A stretch of DNA of 64,000 nucleotides, from the NCBI GenBank assembly GCA_039545275.1, contig BCHS01000012.1, forward strand, positions 248,001-312,000. Reading direction: 5' to 3'. Within the stretch, counting starts at the first letter, position 1. The number at the start of each line of letters is the position of its first letter. Made by a program: the position numbers and the translations under genes. Shown piece after piece: positions 21,301 to 31,025 of this stretch. Under the pieces are notes generated by a model. The model was given only the letters and a program-made list of their open reading frames with translations, was not told where the DNA came from and did no database searches. The DNA is from Pseudomicrostroma phylloplanum (taxonomy: Eukaryota; Basidiomycota; Exobasidiomycetes; Microstromatales).

Positions 21301-22320
21301 GTCCATCGCTTCCGTCCTTCCTCGTCGAGTCAGAACGTAGCCACGAAGGTGTATGCAAGGACAGGCCACGAAGCCTCATCTTCGTCCCAGGTTGCTCAGA
21401 AGCTCTCTGATCTGGCCAGACGATACAGCACTTCCGTCATCGATGCCCGTCAGGGACGTGAAGACGCGGGACTCGTCCGAGCTCTAGGCGGGAAAGTCGA
21501 GACGAGGCAGGGCTCTCGAAGAGGTTGGGACAAGACCGACAGTCTGATGTGGCGGGTTCAGGAACAGGAAGGAATTATCTTCATCGATCAAGTTGACCTG
21601 AGCACGAGCAACCTCTGCTCCGCCTACTCTTATCTCCTCTCCATCGTCGGTAACGTCTTCGTCTGGCATGGCAACGGCTCTACGGCCCTCGAGCGGGAGA
21701 CTGTCTCTGCCCATGCCAGAGAGGTGTTCGGCTCTTCGGTCAGGATCAGCGAACAGCACGAGGGCGCAGAGGACAAATCCTTCTGGACTTTCCTCGACAA
21801 GTCGGGAGGCTATGCAAGTGCTTGGCACCTTCGTTACCGCAATGTCCTGCCTGATCTGAGCGCTGCTCCACGCCTCTTCCATATCTCTGGCAGCGCTCTG
21901 CGAGAGCACGAGGGCGCTTTCACTGCAACCGATGTACCGCAAGACGCTATCGCCGTTCTCGTACTCCCCGCCGAGGTCTACCTGCTCGTCGGGCAAGACG
22001 CTCGCTCCAGCCGTAGAGAGATCGCTCTGGGTCTGAGCTGCGCTGAGCACCTAGGCAAGACGATTGCCACTCGTCGACTCTCTACCCTGCCCTCTCTACC
22101 CGTCCACGCCCTGATCTACCCCACGCTGGAGCCAAGAGATCTGGTCGCCTCTCTGAGGTACTGGGAGGAGAACTCTCCTCGAGCAACGGCGCAGAGGGTC
22201 AATGTTGTCAGTCTTGCCACGGCCAAGAAGGAGCTTCTCAACACCTCGGGCAAGTGGAGGAGGGAGGTCGTCCAGGATCGTGACTACCTGCCGCTGGGTG
22301 TTGGACCTGGGGACCTCTAG
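18340..22320 (+). CDS. DUF4045-gelsolin-type protein with an embedded GAR transformylase (ADE8/PurN) domain
   Basis: One uninterrupted exon encodes 1326 residues. Residues 1 to about 600 are Ser/Pro-rich and DUF4045-like, with the early DLEEEVRQSRLDRQNRRRR patch and repeated LPGM/LPGL motifs. Residues 614 to about 848 are a complete phosphoribosylglycinamide formyltransferase domain: GKRIVVLISGSGSNLQALID at the start, Asn765 and His767 in NLHPALPG, His800 and Asp807 in VHEVIAEVDRG. Spacings equal those of Asn106, His108, His137 and Asp144 of E. coli PurN, so purine-synthesis activity (GAR plus 10-formyl-THF) is expected. After SPTKIDVKESIKTWGS, residues about 905-1326 are gelsolin/villin-like (for example LMWRVQEQEGIIFIDQVDLS, NVFVWHGNGS). 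The cytoskeletal part suggests actin-related or cortical localisation. ADE8 is normally a free protein of about 200-230 residues. The frame upstream to 18325 has no ATG. Confidence 0.88.
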   Translation: MATHDPISPSATGASDWLNRTRTTSTVAASDLEEEVRQSRLDRQNRRRRLSGQGVRGFPSSTDSHKPGQSENMSPQHTGGSPASPGEKEATLRRLMSSKSQDGRDSSDTTTPSSRASGLLTRYGGQAGPTGTADAGSGASPVSLASFMGGKAAGPRLGKLAGDGRSAPPEASLIDETRMRRGVALPGMAAVESPSSPGKGRGLASFLEARAGGHQQRSDALSSSPGGQPSFSARSPSPVRRAASPSKQASFADTFKAPASPVRRSASPSKPAADATSLPAANPRDISPSKANINTLSVSPMKNAATSPIQKDEIASSSFKKITPSSATATPSWRAPTSAPAATTSTNLPSPSRSPAFASPAFASKLASDKGPTPSLTRLQGKGMVGQRLKEAKEREAAAAATSSPPATSPSIASPSKFPLGRTNSSGSSAITGQIPSASPRWAAVDTTLSQRESEEGAPRASKWTPHRSGTALPGLSRADSTSSSGPRAPSPTRASTAPSSSGPTDDRYDVAPVRLPGMGSVKSPFGAGGGRASPDKEKSAYFDSAAKEDAPLEHLTKGRARGPARRSARGPTSEVAQNVVASQQEPVAPIAESSAPSAAAATSALTPLRNTSGKRIVVLISGSGSNLQALIDATHRGGPLSHAQITYVLSNRKAAFGLQRASTSNPPIATKVLALKTWQNRNEGGTREQYDEVLAKAVLDAEGAQVPGYDESKPSALPPPDLIVLAGFMHIVSPQFLRALGHRTELSETAAPSWRPTAPVPIINLHPALPGAFDGANAIPRAFEAFKEGKIKNTGIMVHEVIAEVDRGAPILTKEVPIYDDDTLDALATRMHASEHKLIVEGTRIMLSRAASGRTQTQQVDQPASPTKIDVKESIKTWGSTASRTAVETETRSETRSASPTKTTKQTEQRPQPSRHVNLKLSDSASSLPVLSAQHKAVLDGAFPSAKATAEQTVSVETLLVQSDGSTSTIASHEAHILYETETLAVVHRFRPSSSSQNVATKVYARTGHEASSSSQVAQKLSDLARRYSTSVIDARQGREDAGLVRALGGKVETRQGSRRGWDKTDSLMWRVQEQEGIIFIDQVDLSTSNLCSAYSYLLSIVGNVFVWHGNGSTALERETVSAHAREVFGSSVRISEQHEGAEDKSFWTFLDKSGGYASAWHLRYRNVLPDLSAAPRLFHISGSALREHEGAFTATDVPQDAIAVLVLPAEVYLLVGQDARSSRREIALGLSCAEHLGKTIATRRLSTLPSLPVHALIYPTLEPRDLVASLRYWEENSPRATAQRVNVVSLATAKKELLNTSGKWRREVVQDRDYLPLGVGPGDL

Positions 22321-22530
22321 CTGTTGTCAGGACGTGCCTTGGCTGCTGCGTCTTTCTTTTAGCTCTCTCCTCTTCGTTTTCATCGCTGCCATTGTGCGTT
22401 CTTTTCTTACTCATCTTTCGAATTGCCACCAGGTTTGAAGTGCCTCGAGGGTTTGAGCCGAAGCTCGCGTTTGCGTGCCAAGCTGTGTGTATTGTACAAT
22501 TGCGATGACCTTAATTCGTGATTCTCCCAA

Positions 22531-23734
22531 CTACCTCCCCCTCGGTCCAAAACCGGCAGATCGTCGTCCCTGCGAAGCGCTCGACTGCTGGACTTGCCCC
22601 GCGACTCCTTGACTCCTCTTCACCTGCGGACCCTGCCCAATCGATGTAGCTTCAGAAGTTCGAGACGCGATGGTCGAAGCTTGCTGCTGCTGCTGGCTGC
22701 CGATACCGCCCGACTGGCTCTGTCGTTGCGAGCTGGAGAGCGCGCTGTATAGCCGTGGCGCAGAGCCGCTCTGGCTATTTGAGCGCTGGCGTGGGCGATC
22801 AGCGTCGAGCTGGTGATGAGGAGGGGGATGATGAGGGGCAGATGGGTAAGGAGATGCTCCTTCCCGCTCGATCCAGCACCAGACACTGTGTACTCACTGC
22901 TTTGATCCATAGCTTTGCCTCCTCCTCGATCCAGCTGACCTCGACTTTGGGCTTTCGTGTCTCGTTGTCTGCTTCCTGACCTGGTAGCCCTGCCTCCTCG
23001 GAGCCCTCCGCCTGCTCTGTCTCGTCGTCTCCGTCCGCCAGCCCTCCCTTCTCCCTCGGTCTCCTCCCTCTTCCCCTCTGACCCTTACCCTTGCCGCCCG
23101 CCGCTGCCGCTACCTGGCTCGCCCGCCGCTTCTGCCGCCTCAAGACACTCTCTGCCTGCTCCCGGGAGCGCTTCTGTCCTGATCGTAGGGCAGCCTCAAA
23201 ATAGTGGAGAGCCTGCGCCGCCCTTCCCGGCGGCAGAGCAAGAGCAGCAGAGGGAAGCGAGGAGGAGGAGGAGGCGGCGGAGGAGAAGAGACTTTGTGGG
23301 AGGAGGGCGCTCAGAGATGGAATGGTGTCGGGGAAGGCGGGGGTACCCGCGGGTCGGGAACGCCGGGCTCTCTTTGGGTGTCTTGTGGACGGGCCAGAAG
23401 AAGAAGAGGATAAAGAGGCGCTACTGCTGTTGCTGGAGTGACGAGGCCGTGTTCGTGGTGGCTCCTCTCTTGCAGGCGACCTCGTGCTAACCGGCGAAGC
23501 AGGTTCAGAAGCAGAGCTCCGGGCTGAGATGCTACTAGCGCTAGCACTACGACTCCTGCTGCTGCCCTTCCTCCCGCTGGCCTGTGCTGGACCCTCGTAC
23601 AGCTGCGCTCCGCCTGAGTTCAACCCTGCTCTGTCGTCTGCCTCTTCGTCCGAGGTAAAGACGAGGGAAGAGGCAGCGGAGGATTCGCGGTCGGCCTCTG
23701 CCTCTGCCTCTGCATCGTGGATATAGCCGCTCAT
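22531..23734 (-). CDS. Conserved-looking basic protein of unknown function
   Basis: Exons 22898-23734 and 22531-22809 (GTGAGT...CAG, in phase) give 371 residues. The first 130 residues are acidic then Ser/Arg-rich and probably disordered. A compact helical segment follows around residue 165 (LPPGRAAQALHYFEAALRSG), then a strongly basic patch (SVLRRQKRRASQ) and an RG/KG-rich run. The block VEVSWIEEEAKLWIKALDAD spans the intron, which supports the splice, and the end is Gln/Ser-rich. I do not recognise the family. The charge pattern suggests a nuclear or RNA-associated protein, which is inference. An array of five 17-bp sites lies 197-300 nt upstream of its ATG. Confidence 0.68.
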
Positions 23735-23930
23735 CAGCGCACGAGAGGGATCAACCAGGTCTGGCTCTGTCTATCTGAGCTTATGACAGACTGTCAGGCT
23801 GCTGATCATGGTGGTGAGAAGAGAAGTGGTACGGGTCGATGTGACACAGCGCGAACAAGCGGGAGTGGAGTCCCCTTTGATCGAAAAAGGCGCCGAAGGG
23901 GAACCGAGCGGAAGTGGACGACGCGCCTAC

Positions 23931-24034
23931 CGCCTACGCGGAGTCATTCTGAGTGACTGCCTATAGGCGCATTGGCACCTATGAGGAGTCACAGGCGCCT
24001 ATGCAAAGTCACTATTTCGCCTACGAAGAGTCAC
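23931..24034. promoter_or_regulatory. Phased array of five 17-bp sites, probable upstream regulatory element
   Basis: Copies match CGCCTAYGNNNAGTCAY and start at 23931, 23953 (inverted), 23976, 23996 and 24018, a spacing of 20-23 bp, about two helical turns. The conserved AGTCAC end contains a TGACT-type half-site like those bound by bZIP factors, and the CGCCTA end is equally conserved. A partial extra CGCCTAC sits just before the first copy. It lies 197 nt upstream of the minus-strand gene starting at 23734 and 135 nt past the cupin stop codon, so it probably serves the former. Confidence 0.6.
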
Positions 24035-24168
24035 TTCCTGACTGGGTACTGCTTACAATCATCTATTGACATGTGCGTGCTGGGCCGGTGGAGTCATACA
24101 TGGCTCGGAAAGGGAGACAGACTTCTGCCCTTCGCCTTTCCTTTCCTATCATCTTTCCTCTGTCTGCT

Positions 24169-25040
24169 CTACAACTCGCCCACACCGCGGTTGCCGACGA
24201 ACTGTCGGGGTATGGCGAGGGGGATGAGAGGGGAAGTTATGGTCAGCAGATGGTCTGGAGTCTGGCTCAAAATAGGTTCGAGAGACTCACGTAGGCCTTT
24301 CCACCTTCGGGACTCCAGCTATGTGGCGGAAAGAGGGGGAGGAAAGAGCACTATGGATCAGCCCTACTGCTACTTCCCCGTGACTGATCTGCCACTGGGC
24401 CGCTCTTCTCTCGGCATACACTCACAAGACAAGGTCAGCTCCCTTTGAGATATTGACTACATCTCCCACCTTTGCCTCGATTTGAGTGCCGGTGGAGGGC
24501 TCCTTGATGCAGATTGTGCCTTCGATGATCAGCTTGAACTCGTCGTACTTGTACTTGAACCTGTAGAGGACGAGGAGGAGGAGGGGAGGGGAGAGTGGAG
24601 GAGGCAGGCATGAAGGAAGAAAAAGGAAGGATCTAGAGTCAGTCGAGAGGTCCTTGAGGATAGCGAGGTAGGTCCAGGTAGCAGGTAGTCTGGGGGAAGC
24701 TCTTCTGCAGGGGCGGAGCAGGCCTGTAGCGTCCCTGCTGTATCTCCAGGAACATCCTGTCTTTAACGCTAGCCATACTGCTGCATTCCAGCATCCCTTC
24801 TCTCATCCTCTTTCCGTCGAAGGACCCTCCAGCCTAGCTTCATTCTTAGCTCCCTCTACCTATCTCCTCCCCTCGCACTCACTTCAGTGCCTCCGCCTCG
24901 GTCGTCTTGGTCTGGTGATAGATGCCGGCAGTGAGTGTGCTATTGGCACTGGTAGCAATATCTCCCAGGAAGCCTCCACAGGTCACATCGTCCAGCTTGC
25001 AGTTGGCGGAGGCATTGGTCAGGAGTGCGATTCCGGGCAT
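24169..25040 (-). CDS. Small EutQ-like cupin protein
   Basis: Four exons, 24883-25040, 24426-24560, 24291-24318 (28 nt) and 24169-24201 (33 nt), give 117 residues. Every intron begins GTGAGT and all phases fit. The fold is a single cupin barrel: AGIYHQTKTTEA, then YKYDEFKLIIEGTICIKE (the usual conserved Glu-containing strand), then VGDVVNISKGADLVFWSPEG and the closing KAYFVGNRGVGEL. This resembles the ethanolamine-utilisation EutQ-like cupins common in fungi, usually 110-140 residues. Cupins of this group may bind a metal, but the exact ligands and substrate are not evident. Only the two tiny last exons restore the conserved final strands. There is a TATA box 127 nt upstream. Confidence 0.82.
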
Positions 25041-25897
25041 GTTGTCAGAGGTGGTGGTAGTTGGAAGGGAAGAGTGTGGGTGAATGAGTGAGTGAGGCTA
25101 CCACGGGGAGGAGTAAGATAGGGAGCTAAACAAGGGAGGGGCAAGCAAGAGAGCCCCCCGTATCTCTTTATACACTTGCTTGGATGGAGCTAAGATAACG
25201 GGCAAGTAAGGAGCATCTCGGAGCATTGCCCCATCTGGCGGCGGGCGCGGGGGGAAGGCATCGTCTATCTACACTTCCGAGGGTATACACACACCGACAT
25301 CGGGTAGAGGCTCTCACAGCCTCGGCTGATTCCCGGCGCTGCGAGGAGCGGTGCGAGGTGGAAGGCGAAAGCGCTTGGCGGGCCCCAAGTCGTACCAAAG
25401 ATAGATAGATCTACACTCACACTCACACTCACACTCACACTCCCTCTCTCTCTCGGCCAGGCCCAGTCTCGATGGGACAAGCAAGGCTTGGTGGGTGCTG
25501 CGCCCTGCCTCCCTTCTTCGGAAAGGCGTCGGCGATAAAGACGGAGCATGGGGAGGGGGTACTCGCTCGTGCACGGACCCAGCGGACGCGTGGGCGCCGG
25601 CGCTGTCGAGAGCTGCACGCACATGCCTCGGATCATCTCCGCTCGACCTAGTCTACCCGCCTGGGGTTCCTTCCGTTATCAACTCTCCCTATCACCAGGT
25701 AGCTACCTACCTACCTGCGACTGAGTGCTACTTGCTGGCTCGCTCGCTCGCTCACACCTCTCTATCGCTCCCCTTGGACGGAATGCTTTGTCAGTCAGCC
25801 GACGATGCACAAACGAGATGTATGATTTTGGCTGGGATTACAATACAAGTGCAGTTCGGAGCAGAACCCCCACACTCTTCCCTTGTCTCTCTCTCTC
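25041..25897. other. Intergenic region with ACTCAC microsatellite
   Basis: No gene is seen. The first part is the promoter of the cupin gene. At about 25413-25442 the plus strand carries five or six ACTCAC units followed by a CT run. A CTAC/GCTC-rich stretch lies near 25700-25750. The right end is the 3' region of the MFS gene. Confidence 0.6.
25167..25172 (-). promoter_or_regulatory. Probable TATA box of the cupin gene
   Basis: On the minus strand the sequence reads GTGTATAAAGAGATA, about 127 nt upstream of the ATG at 25040. The consensus match and distance are good; the transcription start is not visible. Confidence 0.5.
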
Positions 25898-27730
25898 TCA
25901 ATGAGGCGCATCCTCGTCCTCATTGAAGTGAGCAGAAGCAAAGGGACTTGCCTCTCTCAGCTTCTTGCCGTTCATGTAGAAGTACCACGTGAGCGGGATG
26001 AGGGGAAGGGACAGGAAGGCAATTAGACTCGTGGCCCAGTGGTTGCCCAGGTTCTCGTACATGTACGAGGCAAAGAGGGGGAAGATGGCACCGATGATGT
26101 CTGAGCGGGCCAGGGGCGGGAGCAGAAGGGCAGGGGAGTGGAGAGAATGGTTAGCAAGCTGCTACATCGCCTCATTCCTTTCCCCGGGGCATCGCCGAGC
26201 ATACTCACTTCGGATCAGGATGGCAGCTCCAAGAGCAGATGCCGAAAAGGCTCCATACGAGTCCGTCAGGTAGGTGAGGATACCAAACAAGACAAAGAAG
26301 AAGCCATAGCCAAAGATCGCAGGTCCAAGCAGGGGCACGATCCAAACGATTCGGTCAGGATAGCAGGTCCAAGCCGTGAGGAAGAGGCCGATGGGCAGTA
26401 GCACACAGCCAAAGCAGCCAGCAAACATGCGCGCCTCGGGAACACTCTCTCCTGCTTCGCGAATCCTCTTTTGGTAGAAGCGCTCCCCCAGAATGGGATA
26501 CGACAGCGCCGCTAGAGCTGTTCCTACGATCAATGAGATGAAAGTCAGCTGGACCAGACCAGCATTCTCCCAGCCGTAGCCGCCGTTTCCTGGCCCCCAG
26601 ATTTTGGCAAAGGCGTCGTTGAAGAGGAAGATGAGACCGTACAGGAAGCCGTTCCAAGCCGAGGCGAACATGGTGATGGGCTCGGTAAAGAGGAAGCGGA
26701 AGGGCCTGGTCAAGGAGATCCTCAGGCTCGTACCGAGAGACTTCTTCTCCGTGGCATGGACAGAGACGAACTTGTCCGTGTTCGCCTCCTTGCGCAGGCG
26801 AGCTGCCTTGCGCTCGATGATGATGTTGTGGCGAGTCTCGGGCAGGACAAAGTAGATGATCGGCAGGTGGAGTCCAAAGATCAGCAACGCCGTCAGGTAG
26901 TAGATCCAGCGCCAGCCCAGCTTGGGAGCAATGAAGCTCGCGTACACGTTGCCCGTAGCTGGTCCGATGCAGCTTCCAAAGGTGTAGATCGCCATAGCCT
27001 TGCCGGAGAAGTCCCTCGCGAAGAGGTCCGAGACGACACCTCCAGTGTTTGACAGCGGAGGCGATGCCATCAATCCAGCGAGGAACCTGCAGATGAGAAT
27101 CCCCTCGATCGTGGGCGAGAAGGCGATGGGGAAAGACATGAGGACCCATAGAGCCCAGCAAATCAGATAGACTGGCTTACGCCCGAATTGCTCGGACAAT
27201 GGGGCCACGATGGGGGGTCCGATGGCGAATCCAAGCACGTAGAGACTGAGTCCCACCGTGACCAGCTCGCTGCTGACGCCGAATTCTTCCTCGATATCCG
27301 AAGAGCCCGTACTGTAGGCTGACGCTTGACTCGCTACACAGACGTTGAGATAGGAGCAGAACGCAACGAGAAGGTACTTGTATGCTTTGCTCCAGTTGCG
27401 CGGGTTCTCGGGGTCTCCATCTTCAAACCCAACGAGAACGTATCCGTCTGACTCCAAATCCTCGACTTTGCGCTTGACGCGGTCTGACTTGATCTCGCCC
27501 TCTTGAGGTCTGCCGACCACACCTCCTTCCCCGCTGTGCTTCTTTTCGGCTGCAATGTTGTCGTGTCCAGAGGAGTGCACCTCGGTGTGACCTGCCGAGG
27601 TGGTAGGAGGAGAGCCGGAGGCGGAGCGGTCTGCAGCTACTGTTGGCTCAGCGGACCAGGTTCCCCCGTTGAGAGGCGCGGCAGCACCTGTATGCGAGCC
27701 CGCCTCCCCTCGTTTCTCCAGGTCGGACAT
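25898..27730 (-). CDS. MFS transporter, DHA1 (drug/polyamine:H+ antiporter) type
   Basis: Exons 26209-27730 and 25898-26100 (GTGAGT...CAG) give 574 residues. A hydrophilic N-terminus of about 125 residues ends in the subgroup motif DPENPRNWSKAYK directly before the first membrane span. The motif-A equivalent PPIVAPLSEQFGRKP follows spans 2-3. RFLAGLMASPPLSNTGGVVS and GPATGNVYASF sit in spans 4-5, as in fungal Flr1/Tpo-type antiporters. Twelve spans are expected. The C-terminal exon restores the family ending NIIGAIFPLFASYMYENLG and a short cytoplasmic tail, which confirms the splice. It acts at the plasma membrane or vacuole in efflux of drugs, polyamines or metabolites; the substrate cannot be told. 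No biosynthetic cluster surrounds it. Confidence 0.9.
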
Positions 27731-29054
27731 GCTTGGCGGAAAATGAGTGTCTCCCAGATTTTTGCAGCTCCTGCCTCGCGTTATCGAGTCCTATAAAGAC
27801 GCAAGAGGGTCAGAAGAGGAGATAGGTACAAGGTATCCGCAGAGAATGAAGGAAACACAGAATGCGAGGTGAAAAGGGAAGAGCAGAGACAGATACTATC
27901 CCCAAGAATCTACGTTGGGGACTCCACCTTTTCCCCTCGCCCTCGTCCCCCTGACTTGACGCAGCCTGCCCGCCAATGTCACCCGCATCATCTGCGGGTC
28001 ATCTGTCACTCCGAAATTGAGCCCCGGAGTACTGGGTTTTGCCCTAGAGTTGTCTAACTCGCCCGCGAGCCCTCCAGGGCTGAAGATCTTTAAGATGACG
28101 GCATGCACCCTCCTCGGCTAGGATTGGCCGCCAAAGCACGGGGAGAAAAAGAAAAGTTCGCCGTACTGGTGTGGAGCGAGTGCGCTGCCGAATGGATGCG
28201 GGGGGGTCTGTGCCTTTTTCGGCATTCTTGGCCTAGCGCCGATGTCTCCGGCCCTCCGCTGCCGCGATATGCGCCGCCCGGCTGTGAGCCTACCAGACTT
28301 CTGCAAGACATTGCTGGAGAGCCAAAGATGTCATCCGTCAGCTATGTCCGGTGCAGCATGCAAAGACCGGTTTTCTCCTTCCTCCCTTATCTCCCTACGG
28401 CGGAGCTTGAGCGCCCTTCACTTCGGGCGATTCCCAGCCCTCCGGTCCATTTCGTCTGAGTTTCGGTGTACCTCAGGCGATAGCAGAATGACCTATGTGT
28501 CCTTATTGTGCTTCTTCTTGATGCCTTTGAGTAGCATACACTGTCACAGCTAGCTAGCCAGATGAGACTCAAGGCAGCGCCCTGTAAGTTGCCAGCCTTG
28601 GTGCCTTCGCTAGCGGATTTCCTGGGATGTCCGTCAGGATCCCTTGCATTGCAATCAACATATGCTTGTGCATGGACCCGCAGAGAAGGCACTCTAGCGG
28701 TGCTCGATGGGTCGAATGCGCAAACAAAGAGAAGCCGGTCGTTCGTGGTAACACGGATGAAGCAACCTGCCGAAGTCATCTGTCCCTCGAGAAGAGCAAG
28801 TGTGATTCCCTTCCGGACGCTTGGCAACGATGCGCGTGTGGTTCTTGATGCGAGAGAGATCGTCAGAAAAGGGATTGACATATGTTCGGTCGGTCAAATG
28901 ATCAGACGTACTTGTTCCTCCTTTGAACGTTCCCGATGGTCCGCATGCCCATTGTGAGCCGCACGACGCCAAAGCAACCGCCGCCATTTCGTCCCGCATC
29001 TCGGCTAAACAGATGACATTGAATATACATTATACGTGGCGATCGCCCACCGGG
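27731..29054. other. Intergenic region upstream of the MFS gene; no gene supported
   Basis: Over 1.3 kb I see only overlapping open frames on opposite strands (about 28387-28881 minus and 28562-28957 plus) with no recognisable domain and no matching splice pattern. A short minus-strand gene cannot be excluded. The left part is presumably the MFS promoter and the right end the 3' region of PXR1. Confidence 0.45.
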
Positions 29055-30324
29055 CTACTCGACCATGATCCCTACACCACTGCCAGCACTCAATCTTCCC
29101 CAGACTGCCTCCTGGTCCGTCTTGCGTTTGCGGGCCATCTGTGCCTTTCGCAGCATCAGCTTGCGAGATAAGTACTCGTGCACAGACAGCGGAGAGACCG
29201 TGTTCATCACCAGCTCCTTCCTCTCCACTGGAGCTGCTGTGGGCGCAGTCGTCTCTTCCGCAGTCGTCTCTTCCGACGTCGAGCTCGCCTCTGCTCGCTT
29301 CGCCTCCTTGGCGTGTGCCTTGCTAGCTTTCCGCTCCTTCTTCTCCTTCTTTTCTCGCTTCTCCCTCTTGCGTCGTTCCTTGTCCGACTCTTCTTCGATC
29401 AGAGCAGCGGCTAGAGGGAGCACCTCCTCCGGAGCCACTGCTGCCGGCAACGAGCTGGGCGGCTGCGCTTCCACCAGAGGAGCGGGAGCAGGCCCAGGCG
29501 AGTTGGATCCAGAGGCAATACCCAGAATCTCATTCATACTGACGGCGTCCCCGTGAAGCTGTCGTTTCGCTCGGAGAAACTTGGCTCGGGATCTGTTGCA
29601 GAGCATGAGAAGGGATACATTGAGAATGTGCATAATCGGCACTTCTTCGAGTCTAAACTACTCACGCGTTGCGTATTGTCTGCACGGCCTTCTCCACAGC
29701 CACTGCTTCCTCGGCAGCGGCTTCCTCAGCCGAGCCCTTCTTCGGCTTCTTGTCCTTCTTGCTCTTCTTGACATCGTCTCCGTCGGACTGCTTAGATTTC
29801 TTCTTGCTGTCCTCTTTCGACTTGCCCTTTGACTTCCTAGACTTGAGTTCTTCTCCGCTATCGCTCGAAGACGAATCAGACGAGGGCTCTTCTGCCTTGC
29901 GCTTCCTCTTCTTGTCCTTTTTGCTGTCCTTGCTCTTGGAGCTCTCAAGCTCTGGCATGTCCTCGATGACAGGCGTAGAGACGCCGCTGGAGCTAGTGCT
30001 AGCAGCGTTCAAGCGCTCAAAGAGGCCTCCCAGCTCACCTCCTCCTCCGATCCACTTGTCCGCGCCTCCTACCCCAGCTTTCTCACTATCCCTCATCTCC
30101 TTTTCTGCCCTTTGAGATCCGATACCTTTATTGTCCATCTTGTACATCGTCTTGATAGTCTCAGTGCGGCCCTGCCCCGAGCCGCCGATGCCCTGGCCTT
30201 CGGACCAGCCCATCTGGGAGAGGAGGCGTTGACCTGGCAGGGAGGTGTCTGCGAGCCATGAAGAGTTGCGGGTGACTGCGCTGCCTACTAAGCGCTGCTT
30301 GCGCTTCTCTCCTGCGAGACCCAT
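29055..30324 (-). CDS. PXR1: G-patch nucleolar protein PXR1 (PinX1 homologue)
   Basis: Nucleolar G-patch protein involved in rRNA and snoRNA maturation through Prp43 and a negative regulator of telomerase. Exons 29666-30324 and 29055-29592 (GTGAGT...CAG) give 398 residues. The start MGLAGEKRKQRLV matches the family N-terminus. The G-patch runs about residues 22-72, with GQRLLSQMGWSEGQGIG and the closing DNKGIGSQ. A long Lys/Glu/Ser-rich region with KKE/KKSK repeats follows. Near the C-terminus SVHEYLSRKLMLRKAQMARK is the conserved family block. It is divergent from the mitochondrial bL34 gene across 254 nt. Confidence 0.93.
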
Positions 30325-30578
30325 GGTTGTGAATGTTTGGGCAGGTCGAGGATGTAAAAGGGGTGCAAGTGGTAACGAGAATGGGTGGAAAGTGGGGTAG
30401 GCCGGGTGAGCTTGGTTGATGCGGAAAGGCAAAATTTGAGCCAGGCGGCGGGGCAGCAGGCAGGGCAGGCGCGCGGCGGGGGAGACGAGGATTGGCAGAC
30501 GAGAACGTCGCACATGTCCACCTCAGCAACCAGCATATCCTGCCTACCACCATACAGCCCATACAGCAAGTCTACACG

Positions 30579-31025
30579 ATGCCACGACAGCTGCACCTCC
30601 TCAGGAGGATAGTCTCCGCCACTGCCACTCCACCTTCTGCAAGCACTTCCGCAACCTCGACATCGGCGCTGCCCAGTCTGGTCCGACTGCTACCAACCGC
30701 TTCTTCCTCTGGCGCAGCAGCATCCTCAAGCTACCTCACATCTGTCAGGTCCGCACTACAGACATCTTCGGCCCGTCTGCCCTCGTCTTCCCCATTTTCC
30801 TCACCCCTCGTCCGCCTCGCATCTCTGCCAAGCCTCTCACCCCTACCCAGCTCACAGCTCTTCCAGCTGGGAGGCGTGCGTTGCGCAACGTATGGACAGG
30901 AGTACCAACCTTCGCAAAGGAAGAGGAAGAGGAAGCACGGCTTCCTGGCTAGGATCAAGACAAAGAATGGGAGGAAGATGCTGGCTAGGAGACGGCTTCA
31001 GGGAAGGAGGTTTCTGAGTCATTGA
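30579..31025 (+). CDS. MRPL34: Mitochondrial large-subunit ribosomal protein bL34m
   Basis: Component of the mitochondrial large ribosomal subunit. Single exon, 148 residues. The last 40 residues are a clear bL34: [20 protein letters not shown] followed by [19 protein letters not shown]. The first 100 residues are Ser/Ala/Leu-rich with scattered Arg and almost no acidic residues, a typical mitochondrial presequence plus linker. The frame is open farther upstream, but the ATG at 30579 gives the expected presequence start ([10 protein letters not shown]). It shares a 254-nt bidirectional promoter with PXR1, so both ribosome-related genes may be co-expressed. Confidence 0.93.
   Translation: MPRQLHLLRRIVSATATPPSASTSATSTSALPSLVRLLPTASSSGAAASSSYLTSVRSALQTSSARLPSSSPFSSPLVRLASLPSLSPLPSSQLFQLGGVRCATYGQEYQPSQRKRKRKHGFLARIKTKNGRKMLARRRLQGRRFLSH

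Noticed and set aside
24265..24285. GGTTCGA as a possible tRNA B box
   Set aside because: It lies inside a cupin intron, with no A box or cloverleaf arms at the right distance.
28387..28957. Overlapping open frames on both strands (minus 28387-28881, plus 28562-28957) in a 1.3-kb gap
   Set aside because: They overlap antisense to each other, have no recognised domain, no signal peptide and no supporting splice pattern; the length is within what GC-rich DNA gives by chance.
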